Positions 37,402 through 47,639 are shown, numbered from the stretch's first letter. The stretch: DNA of 64,000 nt from Leucobacter chromiiresistens (GCF_001477055.1 NZ_LDRK01000015.1:1-64000), one strand, 5' to 3'. Numbers and translations: made by a program. The notes: a model not told the origin generated them from the sequence alone.

Positions 37402-37940
37402 CCGCGGCCGACCGGGCGGAGCTCGCCCGGCGCGTCATCGAGGAGGCGGGCGCACGCGGGCTCACCCTCGCGGTCGCCGAGTCGCTCACCGGCGGTCTGC
37501 TCGCCGATGCCTTCGTCTCGATCCCCGGAGCCTCGCGCGTGCTCGTCGGCGGCGTCGTCGCCTACGACACCGCGCTCAAGCACACCCTCCTCGGCGTCGA
37601 CCACGAACTCCTGCGTCGGCGCGGCCCCGTCGACGGCGAGGTCGCGCGACAGATGGCCGCAGGGGTGCGTCGAGCGTGCGCCGTGCCGCGCAGGGGCTCC
37701 ACCGCGGCTCCCACGGCCATCGGCGTCGCCACGACGGGCGTCGCCGGGCCCGATCCCGATCCGCAGACCGGTCAACCCGCCGGAACGGTCTGGGTCGCGG
37801 TGAGCGCGGGCGCCGTCGAGCGGCAGCGGCTGCTCGACCTCGACGGCGACCGCGCGACCATTCGCGCAGCAGCCGTCACCGCGGCGATCGAGCTGCTGGT
37901 CGAGTGCCTCGAGCCCGGATCGGCCTCATCCACTCCGTGA
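37398..37940 (+). CDS. cinA: CinA-family nicotinamide-nucleotide amidohydrolase domain protein
   Basis: The 180-residue protein corresponds only to the C-terminal CinA domain, which in related proteins deamidates NMN. Signatures are LAVAESLTGGLLADAFVSIPGAS, GGVVAYDTALKHTLLGV and ATTGVAGPDPDPQTGQPAGTVWVAV. The N-terminal MoaB-like domain of long CinA proteins is absent, as is normal in actinobacteria. It is translationally coupled to pgsA. In many genomes an XRE regulator gene follows; here an ABC transporter operon intervenes. Confidence 0.93.
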   Translation: MTAADRAELARRVIEEAGARGLTLAVAESLTGGLLADAFVSIPGASRVLVGGVVAYDTALKHTLLGVDHELLRRRGPVDGEVARQMAAGVRRACAVPRRGSTAAPTAIGVATTGVAGPDPDPQTGQPAGTVWVAVSAGAVERQRLLDLDGDRATIRAAAVTAAIELLVECLEPGSASSTP

Positions 37941-37946
37941 CCTCGG

Positions 37947-37952
37947 TACGCT
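37947..37952 (+). promoter_or_regulatory. -10 element of the amino acid ABC transporter operon
   Basis: TACGCT lies 58 bases before the GTG at 38011. The expected leader carries the GAAGGGG ribosome binding site. Confidence 0.4.
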
Positions 37953-38010
37953 GGGGGCGAATCGATCATCGCAGATCGCGGCGATCCAACTCCGCGAAGG
38001 GGAATTGAGA

Positions 38011-39471
38011 GTGCAGAAGAACAGACGTTGGACTCGCGTGCGCGCCGGTCTCGCGGCAGGATTCGCAGCGACGCTGCTGCTGGGAACCGGAGCGGCGACC
38101 GCGGTCATGCCGGCTCAGGCGGAGGGGGAGACGTACGTCATCGCGACGGACACGACCTTCGCGCCGTTCGAGTTCCGCGATCCGTCGACCGGAGACCTCG
38201 TCGGCATCGACATGGACCTGATGAACACGATCGCGGAGCGGGAGGGGTTCAGCGTCGACATCCGCTCGCTGGGGTTCCAGGCCGCGCTCTCCGCCGTGCA
38301 GTCGGGGCAGGCCGACGGGGTCATCGCCGGCATGTCCATCACGGACGAGCGCAAGGAGATCTTCGACTTCTCCGAACCGTACTTCGAATCGGGCGTGCAG
38401 ATGGCGGTCGCCGCGAACGACGACTCGATCGAGGGCTATGCCGACCTCGCCGGCGAGACCGTGGTCGCGAAGTCGGGTTCCGAGGGGCTCGCCGAGGCCG
38501 AGAAGCTCGCTGAGGAGTACGGCTTCACCGTGAAGGCGCTCGACCAGTCGGCGACCATGTACGAGTCGGTGAAGAACCAGTCGGCGGTCGCAGTGTTCGA
38601 CGACTACCCGGTGCTGGCCTACGGCATCGACCAGGGCAACGGACTCAAGGTCGTCACCGAGAAGATCCCGGGCGGCGAGTACGGGTTCGCCGTGGCGAAG
38701 GGCGAGAACTCCGAGCTGCTCGCGGCGTTCAACGACGGCCTCGCGAAACTGCAGGCCGACGGCACCTACGACGAGATCCTCGACACGTACCTCGGCGACT
38801 CCGAGGCTGCGCAGGGCGGCGGCAACATCTTCGAACTCGTGGTCCAGAGCTGGCCCGCGCTCTCGAAGGGGCTCTGGAACACGGTGTCGATCACCGTGGT
38901 CTCGTTCGTCATCGCGCTGGCGCTCGGGCTCGTGTTCGGGTTCATGAAGATCTCGTCCTCGCGCATCGTGCGCGGGATCGCCACCGTGTACGTCTCGATC
39001 TTCCGCGGCACCCCGATCCTCGTCTGGGCGTTCCTCTTCTACTTCGGTCTGCCGCAGCTCACCGGGGCGCCCGGCAACGTGTTCCTCGCCGGTGTCGCGA
39101 CGCTCGCGCTCAATGCGGGCGCCTACCTCACCGAGATCGTGCGGGGCGGGCTGCAGGCCGTGGATCCGGGGCAGATGGAGGCCGCTCGATCGCTGGGACT
39201 CGGATGGGGCCGTTCCATGCAGCGCGTCGTGGTGCCGCAGGCCGCCAAGATCTCGATGCCCTCCATCATCAATCAGCTCGTGATCACGCTGAAGGACTCG
39301 TCGCTGCTGCTGACCATCGGCTTCGCGGAGCTCCTCTACCAGGCCCAGCAGATCTACGCGGCGAACTTCCGCACGACCGAGATGCTCATCATCGTCGGCG
39401 TGATGTACTTCATCGTCATCACGCTGCTGACCTGGCTGGCGAACATCGTGGATAAGAAGGTGAACAAGTGA
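38011..39471 (+). CDS. Fused substrate-binding protein and permease of a polar amino acid ABC transporter
   Basis: The 486-residue protein joins two usually separate parts. An N-terminal signal sequence (to about AVMPAQA) leads into a family 3 solute-binding domain ([16 protein letters not shown], roughly residues 40-265). A HisM-type permease domain follows, with about five helices and the [21 protein letters not shown] loop that contacts the ATPase. The binding domain is thus permanently tethered outside the membrane. Glutamine or another polar amino acid is the likely substrate. GTG at 38011 fits the GAAGGGG site; an in-frame TTG at 38005 is the alternative. The ATPase gene overlaps its stop. 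Confidence 0.93.
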   Translation: MQKNRRWTRVRAGLAAGFAATLLLGTGAATAVMPAQAEGETYVIATDTTFAPFEFRDPSTGDLVGIDMDLMNTIAEREGFSVDIRSLGFQAALSAVQSGQADGVIAGMSITDERKEIFDFSEPYFESGVQMAVAANDDSIEGYADLAGETVVAKSGSEGLAEAEKLAEEYGFTVKALDQSATMYESVKNQSAVAVFDDYPVLAYGIDQGNGLKVVTEKIPGGEYGFAVAKGENSELLAAFNDGLAKLQADGTYDEILDTYLGDSEAAQGGGNIFELVVQSWPALSKGLWNTVSITVVSFVIALALGLVFGFMKISSSRIVRGIATVYVSIFRGTPILVWAFLFYFGLPQLTGAPGNVFLAGVATLALNAGAYLTEIVRGGLQAVDPGQMEAARSLGLGWGRSMQRVVVPQAAKISMPSIINQLVITLKDSSLLLTIGFAELLYQAQQIYAANFRTTEMLIIVGVMYFIVITLLTWLANIVDKKVNK

Positions 39472-40226
39472 CCGAGAACACGGCAACGCACACGGGCACT
39501 CCGGCGATCGAGGTCGCGGGGCTGCGCAAGTCGTTCGGCAGCAACGAGGTGCTGACCGGCATCGACCTCGTCGTGGCGGAGGGAGAGGTCGTCTCCGTGA
39601 TCGGGCCCTCCGGGTCGGGCAAGTCGACCCTGCTCCGGTGCCTCAACCGCCTCGAGGAGCCGAGCGGCGGCTCGGTGGTGGTCAGCGGTATGGAGCTCAC
39701 GTCGCAGCAGGCGGACATCAACGTGGTGCGGCAGAACATCGGCATGGTGTTCCAGCACTTCAACCTGTTCCCGAACATGACGGTGCTCGAGAACATCATG
39801 CTCGCCCCGGTCGACCTGAGGAAGAAGTCGAGGAGCGAGGCCCGGGCTGCGGGGCTGTCGCTGCTCGAGCGCGTCGGACTCTCGGAGAAGGCGGACGCCC
39901 GACCGGCGTCGCTCTCGGGCGGGCAGAAGCAGCGCGTCGCGATCGCCCGCGCGCTCGCGATGGAGCCGAAGATCATGCTGTTCGACGAGGCCACCTCGGC
40001 GCTCGACCCCGAGATGGTGGGGGAGGTGCTGCAGGTGATCCGCGATCTCGCGGCGTCGGGCATGACCATGGTGCTGGTCACTCACGAGATGGGCTTCGCC
40101 CGCGAGGTGTGCGACCGTGTCGTGTTCATGGACGGCGGCACCGTCGTGGAGCAGGGCGCGCCCGAGCAGGTGTTCGGCGACCCGCAGCAGACGCGCACGC
40201 AGGAGTTCCTCTCGAAGGTGCTGTGA
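39468..40226 (+). CDS. glnQ: ATP-binding protein of the polar amino acid ABC transporter
   Basis: This 252-residue GlnQ-type ATPase has Walker [10 protein letters not shown] (46-54), the LSGGQ signature (149-153), Walker [13 protein letters not shown] (about 169-180) and the [21 protein letters not shown] switch region. Its GTG start overlaps the stop of the fused binding protein-permease gene (GTGA), so the two genes provide a complete importer. Confidence 0.94.
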   Translation: MTENTATHTGTPAIEVAGLRKSFGSNEVLTGIDLVVAEGEVVSVIGPSGSGKSTLLRCLNRLEEPSGGSVVVSGMELTSQQADINVVRQNIGMVFQHFNLFPNMTVLENIMLAPVDLRKKSRSEARAAGLSLLERVGLSEKADARPASLSGGQKQRVAIARALAMEPKIMLFDEATSALDPEMVGEVLQVIRDLAASGMTMVLVTHEMGFAREVCDRVVFMDGGTVVEQGAPEQVFGDPQQTRTQEFLSKVL

Positions 40227-40257
40227 GCGCTTCTGACCGACCGTTCCTGACACTTCG

Positions 40258-40288
40258 CTGAACCTGAGTCGAACGGACTCAACTTCAG
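40258..40288 (+). terminator. Nested hairpin after the ABC transporter operon
   Basis: CTGAA/TTCAG enclose GAGTC/GACTC around GAACG. It lies 32 bases after the ATPase gene stop and probably ends or attenuates the operon. No long T-tract follows. Confidence 0.45.
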
Positions 40289-40364
40289 TGAGATTTCAGG
40301 AATACAGCGGTTAAGCTCGGAGTTGTTCACAGTACGGCGATCCGAAACGGTCGGCGTTCCCGCA

Positions 40365-40393
40365 GCGACAGCCCGTCGCGGAGCGGGTATGGT
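40365..40393 (+). promoter_or_regulatory. Promoter of the XRE regulator gene
   Basis: GCGACA (40365-40370) and TATGGT (40388-40393) are separated by 17 bases, with an AAGGAGGG ribosome binding site 40 bases further on. The intergenic region from 40227 holds no coding sequence I can support. Confidence 0.45.
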
Positions 40394-40433
40394 GGAGGCA
40401 CGACTCGGGTTGTGCACGTGAAGGAGGGTTCAC

Positions 40434-40754
40434 ATGGTGCTCATGCGTCAAGAGATCGGCGATGTGCTGCGTGACTTCCGGCTGCAGAAGGGTCGTACGC
40501 TGCGGCAGGTCGCCGGTGAGGCGAGCGTTGCGCTCGGATATCTGAGCGAGGTTGAGCGCGGGCAGAAGGAGGCGTCGAGCGAGATCCTCGCCGCAGTCGC
40601 CGACGCGCTCGACACCCCGCTCTCCGTGATCATGGGAGAGGTGAGCGAGCGGCTCTCCGTGGTCGAGGGTCTGTCGCTCCCGATGGCGCACCGCGTTCCC
40701 GACACGGTGCCGGCGGAGCTGGTCTCGGGGTTCACCCCCGAGCTGGTGTCGTAA
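40434..40754 (+). CDS. XRE/ClgR-like transcriptional regulator
   Basis: The 106-residue protein has an N-terminal lambda-repressor-type helix-turn-helix (DVLRDFRLQKGRTLRQVAGEA then LGYLSEVERGQKEASSEILAA) and a short C-terminal tail. Size, sequence and position between cinA and recA match ClgR, the actinobacterial activator of clp protease and stress genes. A strong AAGGAGGG precedes the ATG; an internal ATG three codons later is possible. The target genes are not visible here. Confidence 0.87.
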   Translation: MVLMRQEIGDVLRDFRLQKGRTLRQVAGEASVALGYLSEVERGQKEASSEILAAVADALDTPLSVIMGEVSERLSVVEGLSLPMAHRVPDTVPAELVSGFTPELVS

Positions 40755-40787
40755 GCATCTCGAGAGGTGCGCCGTGCACACGGCGCC

Positions 40788-40820
40788 GAAGCGCCCGGCC
40801 GTCTCCGGCTCGGGCGCTTC
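40788..40820 (+). terminator. Terminator after the XRE regulator
   Basis: GAAGCGCCCG and CGGGCGCTTC pair perfectly, with an inner GCC/GGC extension. It separates the regulator from the DUF3046-recA unit. Confidence 0.75.
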
Positions 40821-40858
40821 GACGTGTTCGGGCAGGGGATCGAGAACGGGTGTGAGAG

Positions 40859-41080
40859 ATGCGATTGAGTGAGTTCCGGCGCGCGTGCCTTTCGGAGTTC
40901 GGCGAGGACTACGCGCCCGTGCTGCTGCGCGACCACTGGCTCGCCGTGCTCGGGGGAACCGCGAACGAGGCGATCGAGCGCGGGGTCGCGCCTCGCCAGG
41001 TGTGGGAGGCCCTCTGCGATGACCTCGCCGTGCCGGTGGCGCGGCGTCACGGCCGGGGGCTGCCGGATCCGCGCGAATAG
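40859..41080 (+). CDS. DUF3046 family protein
   Basis: This 73-residue protein starts MRLSEFRRACLSEFGEDYA and continues with VAPRQVWEALCDDLAVP, the pattern of the DUF3046 family. These small proteins are found almost only in actinobacteria, directly upstream of recA, and their function is unknown. GTGTGAGAG precedes the ATG and gives only a weak ribosome binding site. recA follows after 265 bases with its own SOS promoter. Confidence 0.88.
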   Translation: MRLSEFRRACLSEFGEDYAPVLLRDHWLAVLGGTANEAIERGVAPRQVWEALCDDLAVPVARRHGRGLPDPRE

Positions 41081-41132
41081 CGCCGCCGCCGGAGGCGCGC
41101 TGATCACCGCTGCAGACACGCCGATGGATTCT

Positions 41133-41148
41133 TCGAAACTGTGTTCGA
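41133..41148 (+). promoter_or_regulatory. LexA (SOS) box of recA
   Basis: TCGAAACTGTGTTCGA matches the actinobacterial consensus TCGAAC-N4-GTTCGA with one change. It overlaps TTCGAA (41132-41137), a -35-like element 17 bases before TTATCT (41155-41160), so LexA binding would block the promoter. A long leader of about 180 bases follows to the recA start and holds no supported gene. Confidence 0.88.
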
Positions 41149-41345
41149 ATGGTGTTATCTTCGTTCACAGGTGGTGAGTCGCCCTTCGCGCCCACAGTTC
41201 TCCGCTTCCGGTCATGAATGTCGGTGGCTGATCCTAGGGTGAGAAGCGCACGACCACCGATGCCTTGTCTGTCCCATCCGGGGCCGAGACAGTATGCAGG
41301 CAGCACACCCAGCGGCACGCCGCGCACGTGATGAGGAGCAAGACC

Positions 41346-42458
<1,113 letters not shown>

Positions 42459-42459
42459 G

Positions 42460-43377
42460 ATGGCGGTGCGGTTTCTCCCTCCGCCCGATGAAGAATCGCG
42501 GTCGGAGGACCGGGGCGACCTCGCCGAGGTCATCGAGCTGCGCTCTCTGCTGAACCGGCAGGACCCGCGCGGAGCAGTCCGCGTCGGCAATCGTGCCGTT
42601 GAGGTCGATGAGGCCGATCAGGTCGCTGCGGCAGAACAGCCTGGCGAGGCAGATCAGGCTGCTCAGGCTGCTGAGGCTGCTGAGGCTGCTGAGGCTGCTG
42701 AGGCTGCTGAGGCGGATGAGGCCGATCGGGCTGTCGATCGCTCCGAGGGGGAGCCCGGCGGCTCCGCGGCGCGTCAGGCGACGCGCGAGGAGCTCGCCAG
42801 GCTCATCGACTCGGGCGTTGCGTCGATGATCGAGATCGACGACCCCGAAGCGGACGACGCCGACGAGGCTCCGGAGCGCACCGCCCATGAAGACGGCGTG
42901 CGCATTCTGGGGCGCCGCGCCCGATCGAGCGGCGAGCTCCGGGAGGAGCTCGCCCGCCTCGACCACGGAGCCGACGAGATCGAGACGGTGATCGACGAGT
43001 TCACGCGCGGCCTCTACCTCGACGATCTCGGACTCGCCCGAGCGCTCACCGAGAAGCTGCGCCACACGAAGCGGGCGAGCCGATCGCAGATACGCGTCAA
43101 GCTGCAGGCGCGCAAGCTTCCGGGCGACGTCATCGATACCGCGATCGGCGAGCTCGACTCCGATGAGGAGTTCGAGCTGCTGCGTCAGACCGCGCGCGAT
43201 CGCGCGGCGAAACTCGGTGGGCTCGAGCGCCAGGTGGCCGAACGGCGGTTGCTCGGCTTCCTGGCGCGGCGCGGCTGGTCCGGCGAGCCCGCAATGCGGG
43301 CGGCGCGCGACGCGCTCGACGGGTCGGTACGCGGCGCGCGTGGCGGCCGCGGCGGTTCGGGCGTCCGCTTCGAGTGA
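42460..43377 (+). CDS. recX: Recombination regulator RecX with repeat-rich N-terminal extension
   Basis: RecX caps and limits RecA filaments. Only the C-terminal half (from about residue 145, RARSSGELREELARL) is the conserved RecX domain of helical repeats, with YLDDLGLARALTEKLRHTKRASRSQIRVKL as the core block. The first 140 residues are an acidic, alanine/glutamate-rich extension. It includes five perfect Ala-Ala-Glu units encoded by a 9-bp tandem repeat (42667-42711). The 305-residue length is about twice that of typical RecX. Cotranscription with recA places it under SOS control. Confidence 0.93.
   Translation: MAVRFLPPPDEESRSEDRGDLAEVIELRSLLNRQDPRGAVRVGNRAVEVDEADQVAAAEQPGEADQAAQAAEAAEAAEAAEAAEADEADRAVDRSEGEPGGSAARQATREELARLIDSGVASMIEIDDPEADDADEAPERTAHEDGVRILGRRARSSGELREELARLDHGADEIETVIDEFTRGLYLDDLGLARALTEKLRHTKRASRSQIRVKLQARKLPGDVIDTAIGELDSDEEFELLRQTARDRAAKLGGLERQVAERRLLGFLARRGWSGEPAMRAARDALDGSVRGARGGRGGSGVRFE
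42667..42711. repeat. 9-bp tandem repeat inside recX
   Basis: Five perfect copies of GCTGCTGAG run in frame, encoding Ala-Ala-Glu. Degenerate copies flank the tract at 42658-42666 and 42712-42720. Slippage would change the protein length by three residues without a frameshift. Confidence 0.95.
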
Positions 43378-43401
43378 CGATGCCCGCCGACCGTGGTCGC
43401 T

Positions 43402-43458
43402 TGGCTCGCTCGCGGTCGCCTGGCTCGCTCGCGGTCGGTGGGCTCTCCCGCGGTCGCC
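43402..43458. repeat. 19-bp tandem repeat immediately before the miaB promoter
   Basis: TGGCTCGCTCGCGGTCGCC (43402-43420) is followed by a copy with two changes at its end (43421-43439) and a more diverged third copy (43440-43458). The array starts just after recX and stops two bases before the miaB -10 element, so it covers the expected -35 region. Confidence 0.85.
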
Positions 43459-43460
43459 GG

Positions 43461-43466
43461 TAGACT
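43461..43466 (+). promoter_or_regulatory. -10 element of miaB, leaderless layout
   Basis: TAGACT ends 7 bases before the miaB ATG, with no ribosome binding site. Confidence 0.6.
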
Positions 43467-43473
43467 GGGGCCC

Positions 43474-45039
43474 ATGAGTCTCACCGCTGTCGAACCCACT
43501 GAGATCCAGTTGTCGCCCGCGGCGATGCGTCGCGACGGCACCCCCCGCAGCTACTCCGTGCGCACGCTCGGATGCCAGATGAACGTCCACGACTCCGAGC
43601 GGCTCTCGGGGTCGCTGGAAGCCGCCGGCTACGTGCCGGCGGACTCGGCGGAGGCGGCCGACGTCATCGTGATCAACACCTGCGCCGTGCGCGAGAACGC
43701 GGCCAACAAGCTGTACGGCAACCTCGGCCACCTCGCAGGCGTGAAGCGCGAGCGCGAAGGCATGCAGATCGCCGTCGGCGGGTGCCTCGCGCAGAAGGAT
43801 CAGGGGGCCATCGTCGAGAAGGCGCCCTGGGTCGACGTCGTCTTCGGCACCCACAACATGGGGTCGCTGCCCGCCCTGCTCGAACGCGCCCGGCACAACG
43901 CCGAGGCGCAGGTCGAGATCCTCGAATCGCTCGAGGTCTTCCCCTCCACGCTGCCGACCAAGCGCGACTCCGCCTCCAGTGGGTGGGTGTCGATCTCCGT
44001 CGGCTGCAACAACACGTGCACGTTCTGCATCGTCCCGGCGCTCCGCGGCAAGGAGAAGGACCGCCGACCCGGCGACATCCTCGCCGAAGTGCAGGCGCTC
44101 GTCGACGACGGCGCGATCGAGGTGACGCTCCTCGGCCAGAACGTCAACACCTACGGCGTCGAATTCGGCGACCGGCAGGCGTTCGGCAAGCTCCTGCGCG
44201 CCATGGGAGGCATCGACGGGCTCGAGCGGGTGCGGTTCACGAGCCCCCATCCGGCCGCCTTCACCGAGGACGTCATCGCCGCGATGGCCGAGACGCCGAA
44301 CGTGATGCCGGTGCTCCACATGCCGTTGCAGTCGGGCTCCGACACCGTGCTGAAGGCCATGCGCCGCTCGTACCGGTCGAAGAAGTTCCTCGGCATCCTC
44401 GACGCCGTGCGCGAGCGCATCCCGCATGCCGCGATCACCACCGACATCATCGTCGGCTTCCCCGGCGAGACCGAGGAGGATTTCGCGGACACGCTCCGCG
44501 TGGTCGAGGCGTCGCGGTTCGCGAGCGCCTTCACGTTCCAGTACTCGATCCGGCCCGGCACCCCCGCAGCCGACATGGACGGGCAGCTGCCGAAAGCGGT
44601 CGTGCAGGAGCGCTACGAGCTCCTGCAGGCACTGCAGGAGCGCATCTCCCTCGAGGAGAATCAGGCGCAGATCGGTCGCACCATCGAGGTGCTCGTCTCC
44701 GCGGGCGAGGGCAAGAAGGATGCGAGCACCCGCCGCCTCTCGGGGCGCGGCGAGGACAACCGGCTCGTGCACTTCGCGGTGCCCGAGCACGGCGACGAGC
44801 CCCGCCCGGGCGATGTCGTCACGGTCGCCGTCACATCGGCCGCCCCGCACTTCCTCATCGCCGACTCCGCGATCGACTCGTCCGAGCGCGCGCGCCGTTT
44901 CGCCGTGCGACGCACCCGAGCGGGCGACGCCTGGGATCGCCGCCAGGCCGAGAGCTGCGGCATCCCGGCGCCCGCCGAGTCCGGAGCACCCGCGCCGCGC
45001 GTCGTGAACCTCGGGCTGCCGACGCTGCGCACCCGATGA
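43474..45039 (+). CDS. miaB: tRNA-2-methylthio-N6-dimethylallyladenosine synthase
   Basis: MiaB adds a methylthio group to i6A37 in tRNAs reading UNN codons. The 521-residue protein has the N-terminal cluster-binding domain ([16 protein letters not shown], with later [10 protein letters not shown] and GGCLAQ cysteines). The radical-SAM motif is [12 protein letters not shown], and a C-terminal TRAM domain ([18 protein letters not shown] onward) follows. The C-terminus beyond the TRAM domain is extended by about 70 residues. The start is set by TAGACT 7 bases upstream. miaA, acting one step earlier, overlaps its stop. Confidence 0.96.
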   Translation: MSLTAVEPTEIQLSPAAMRRDGTPRSYSVRTLGCQMNVHDSERLSGSLEAAGYVPADSAEAADVIVINTCAVRENAANKLYGNLGHLAGVKREREGMQIAVGGCLAQKDQGAIVEKAPWVDVVFGTHNMGSLPALLERARHNAEAQVEILESLEVFPSTLPTKRDSASSGWVSISVGCNNTCTFCIVPALRGKEKDRRPGDILAEVQALVDDGAIEVTLLGQNVNTYGVEFGDRQAFGKLLRAMGGIDGLERVRFTSPHPAAFTEDVIAAMAETPNVMPVLHMPLQSGSDTVLKAMRRSYRSKKFLGILDAVRERIPHAAITTDIIVGFPGETEEDFADTLRVVEASRFASAFTFQYSIRPGTPAADMDGQLPKAVVQERYELLQALQERISLEENQAQIGRTIEVLVSAGEGKKDASTRRLSGRGEDNRLVHFAVPEHGDEPRPGDVVTVAVTSAAPHFLIADSAIDSSERARRFAVRRTRAGDAWDRRQAESCGIPAPAESGAPAPRVVNLGLPTLRTR

Positions 45040-46004
45040 CGGCGGACGCCGGGCAGCAGGCCGGCGACCCGCTCCCGATGACGCCGGACGACGAGCACCG
45101 CACCCGACCGCGCCTCTGGGCGGTGGTGGGCGCGACCGGAACGGGCAAATCCGCGCTCTCCCTCGATCTCGCCGAGCGACTGATCGCCGCCGGCCGGCGC
45201 GCCGAGATCGTGAACGCCGACGCGATGCAGGTGTACCGCGGCATGGACATCGGCACGGCGAAACTGCCGGAGGCGGAACGGAGGGGGATCCCGCACCACC
45301 TCTTCGACGTGCTCGACCCCGTCGACGAGGCCACCGTGGCCTGGTATCAGGCAGAGGCCCGTGCCGCCATCGGCGAGATCCACGCGCGCGGGGCCGACGC
45401 GATCCTCGTGGGGGGATCGGGTCTCTACGTCTCGAGCGTGCTCTTCGACTTCCAGTTCCCTCCCCGCGATGACGCGCTCCGCGCGGAGCTCGAGGCCGCG
45501 CTCGAGCGGGACGGGGTGGGGGCGCTGCTCGAGCGGTTGCGCGCACACGACCCGTCCACCGCCGATGCCGTCGACGCGCGGAACCCGCGCCGCGTCGTCC
45601 GGGCGCTCGAAGTTGCCCTGCTCGGGGGCGACGCGCAGGTGACGCTGCCGGCGGAGCCGCGGCTCTGGCACGGGCCGCAGTCGGGTGGAACGCGCCTCCT
45701 CGGCGTGCGCGCCGAACGTGCGGAGCTCGTCGAACGGCTCGATCGGCGCGTCGAGCAGATGTGGCGTGCGGGCATCGTCGACGAGGTGCGTTCGCTGGTG
45801 CCGCGGGGCATCGCGTCGGGGCCCACGGCCTCCCGCGCCATCGGGTACGCGCAGGCGCTCGCGCAGCTCGACCACCGTCTCACCGAGGCCGAGGCGATCG
45901 CTGAGACCCAGGTGCTCACGCGTCGATACGCCCGCCGGCAGGTGAGCTGGTTCAAGCGCTATGCCGGGGTGGAGTGGCTGCGCGCCGGCGAAGCGCCCGC
46001 GTAA
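45036..46004 (+). CDS. miaA: tRNA dimethylallyltransferase
   Basis: MiaA transfers a dimethylallyl group to A37 of tRNA, providing the substrate for MiaB. The 322-residue enzyme has a P-loop [16 protein letters not shown], the [22 protein letters not shown] segment, and [12 protein letters not shown] near its C-terminus. The N-terminal 25 residues before LWAVVGATG are an actinobacterial extension. It is translationally coupled to miaB by an ATGA overlap. Its TAA stop forms part of the dapF -10 hexamer. Confidence 0.96.
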   Translation: MTADAGQQAGDPLPMTPDDEHRTRPRLWAVVGATGTGKSALSLDLAERLIAAGRRAEIVNADAMQVYRGMDIGTAKLPEAERRGIPHHLFDVLDPVDEATVAWYQAEARAAIGEIHARGADAILVGGSGLYVSSVLFDFQFPPRDDALRAELEAALERDGVGALLERLRAHDPSTADAVDARNPRRVVRALEVALLGGDAQVTLPAEPRLWHGPQSGGTRLLGVRAERAELVERLDRRVEQMWRAGIVDEVRSLVPRGIASGPTASRAIGYAQALAQLDHRLTEAEAIAETQVLTRRYARRQVSWFKRYAGVEWLRAGEAPA

Positions 46005-46007
46005 ACT
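46002..46007 (+). promoter_or_regulatory. -10 element of dapF embedded in the miaA stop codon
   Basis: TAAACT begins with the TAA stop of miaA and ends 7 bases before the dapF ATG. No ribosome binding site is visible. Confidence 0.6.
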
Positions 46008-46014
46008 GGGGGCC

Positions 46015-46896
46015 ATGACGACCCTCGCGTTCACCAAGGGCCATGGCACGGGCAACGATTTCGTGCTGTTCACCGACCCCGATGGCGAGCGCGAGCTGAC
46101 CCCCGAGCAGGTCCGCTTCCTCTGCGACCGCCGGTTCGGCGTCGGAGCCGACGGTGTGATCCGCGCGGTGCGCTCCCGCTCCATTCCGGAGGGGGCGGCG
46201 TGCCTCGTCGAGGAGCCCGACGCCGAGTGGTTCATGGACTACTGGAACGCGGACGGCACGCCGGCCGAGATGTGCGGCAACGGCGTGCGCGTGTACGCGC
46301 ACTATCTGATCACTCGCGGCCTCGTCGCCCCTGAGCGGCGCGACACGCTGCCGATCGCGACGCGGGCCGGGGTGAAGGACGTGCTCGCCGGCGTCTCCGG
46401 GTACACCGTCGATCTCGGGCGCTGGCGTCTCGCCGAGGATCGCCTCGTCGCCGCGCAGGGCCTCGATGTGGCTCGACCGGGGCTCGGCATCGATCTCGGC
46501 AACCCGCACGTCGTCGCCGCGCTCGCCGACCCGGCGGAGCTCGACGGCCTCGATCTGCACCGCGAGCCCGCGCTCGAGCCCGTGGCCGAGCAGGGCGCGA
46601 ACGTCGAGTTCGTCGTGCCGGAGGACCCGCTGGTCAAGGACGGGGTGGCGCGCATCCGCATGCGCGTGCACGAGCGGGGAGTCGGCGAGACCCTGTCATG
46701 CGGCACGGGCACGGCGGCGGCCGCGCTCGCGTTCCGGCACTGGGGCGGCGCGGGCATGCCGAACCACTGGCGCGTCGATGTACCCGGGGGCCGGCTCGCC
46801 GTGCGCATGTTCCCCACGGAGGAGGGCGAGCACGTGTCGCTGAACGGCCCCGCGGAGCTGGTGTACTCGGGCGAGATCGAGCTCCCCGACGCCTGA
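46015..46896 (+). CDS. dapF: Diaminopimelate epimerase
   Basis: DapF converts LL- to meso-diaminopimelate for lysine synthesis and cell wall. The 293-residue enzyme shows the start [13 protein letters not shown] and the two catalytic cysteines, C87 in [10 protein letters not shown] and C229 in [11 protein letters not shown], which act as acid and base. The position after miaB-miaA is the usual actinobacterial order. Its stop lies 24 bases from the stop of the convergent methyltransferase gene, without an obvious terminator. Confidence 0.96.
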   Translation: MTTLAFTKGHGTGNDFVLFTDPDGERELTPEQVRFLCDRRFGVGADGVIRAVRSRSIPEGAACLVEEPDAEWFMDYWNADGTPAEMCGNGVRVYAHYLITRGLVAPERRDTLPIATRAGVKDVLAGVSGYTVDLGRWRLAEDRLVAAQGLDVARPGLGIDLGNPHVVAALADPAELDGLDLHREPALEPVAEQGANVEFVVPEDPLVKDGVARIRMRVHERGVGETLSCGTGTAAAALAFRHWGGAGMPNHWRVDVPGGRLAVRMFPTEEGEHVSLNGPAELVYSGEIELPDA

Positions 46897-46920
46897 GGGC
46901 GACCGGGCCGGGCGCAGCGC

Positions 46921-47544
46921 CTACCGCTCCGCGCGGCTCGCTCGGATGATGTGGAAGCCCTTGTCGCGAGACGGGCGGTCGACGACGAGATCGGCGAACT
47001 CCGCCGCGATCCAGCGCTGCAGCGAGTCGGCGCCCAGGTGCTTCGCGACCACGAGGTGCGCGACGCCCCCCGCCTGCAGCCGGGGGAGCCACTGGCGCAG
47101 GATCGCGTGCAGCGCGTCCTTGCCCACGCGGATCGGCGGATTCGAGCGGATCTCGCCGAACTCGAGCCCGTCGGGCACCTCGTCGGGCGACGCGACCCGT
47201 ACGTGCGCGAGGCCGAGCCGCTCCGCGTTCATCCGCGTCAACTCGCGCGACCGCTCGTTGACATCGATCGCCCAGATCTCGCGCTCGGGCTGCGCGAGCG
47301 CCGCGTCGAGCGCGATCGCGCCCCAGCCGCAGCCCACGTCGAGCAGCGGAGCGCCTCCAGCGGGTCCGAGATCGTCGGCTTCCGGGAGCGCGCGCAACAG
47401 GATCGCGGTGCCGCGATCGAGCTGATCGGGGCTGAACACGCCGCCTGCCGTCACCACGGTGCGCGGAGCGCCGGCGAGCTCCACCTCGACCTCGCGGGGC
47501 CGGAGCTCGCCGCCGGGGGATTCGGAGAAGTAGTGCTGGGTCAC
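46921..47544 (-). CDS. RsmC-like class I SAM-dependent methyltransferase
   Basis: The 207-residue protein has a methyltransferase small domain: motif I LLDVGCGWGAIALDAAL, the acidic WAIDVNERS, and SNPPIRVGK matching the NPP(F/I) catalytic motif of N2-guanine methyltransferases. RsmC and RlmG enzymes of this group modify rRNA guanines, but this single-domain form cannot be assigned to a site. GTG at 47544 is preferred because GATACT lies 6 bases upstream and the domain starts right after it. It converges on dapF. Confidence 0.88.
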   Translation of the reverse strand: MTQHYFSESPGGELRPREVEVELAGAPRTVVTAGGVFSPDQLDRGTAILLRALPEADDLGPAGGAPLLDVGCGWGAIALDAALAQPEREIWAIDVNERSRELTRMNAERLGLAHVRVASPDEVPDGLEFGEIRSNPPIRVGKDALHAILRQWLPRLQAGGVAHLVVAKHLGADSLQRWIAAEFADLVVDRPSRDKGFHIIRASRAER

Positions 47545-47624
47545 CGCACCAGTATCCCAGGCCGCCGCCCGCCCGGCGGGCTGCGCCCACGGCGAACGGC
47601 CGACGCGCCCGGGCGCGCGCCGCG

Positions 47625-47630
47625 TAGACT
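47625..47630 (+). promoter_or_regulatory. -10 element of hflX
   Basis: TAGACT lies 9 bases before the hflX ATG, giving at most a leader of 2-3 bases. Confidence 0.5.
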
Positions 47631-47639
47631 TGCCTCCAG

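Noticed and set aside
40237-40354. 9-base inverted repeat CCGACCGTT/AACGGTCGG around the XRE promoter region
   Set aside because: The arms are about 100 bases apart and short; chance is likely in this composition.
42593-42829. Leucine/arginine repeat peptide in another frame of recX
   Set aside because: The repeat peptide is a by-product of the GCTGCTGAG tract; the recX frame has the conserved domain.
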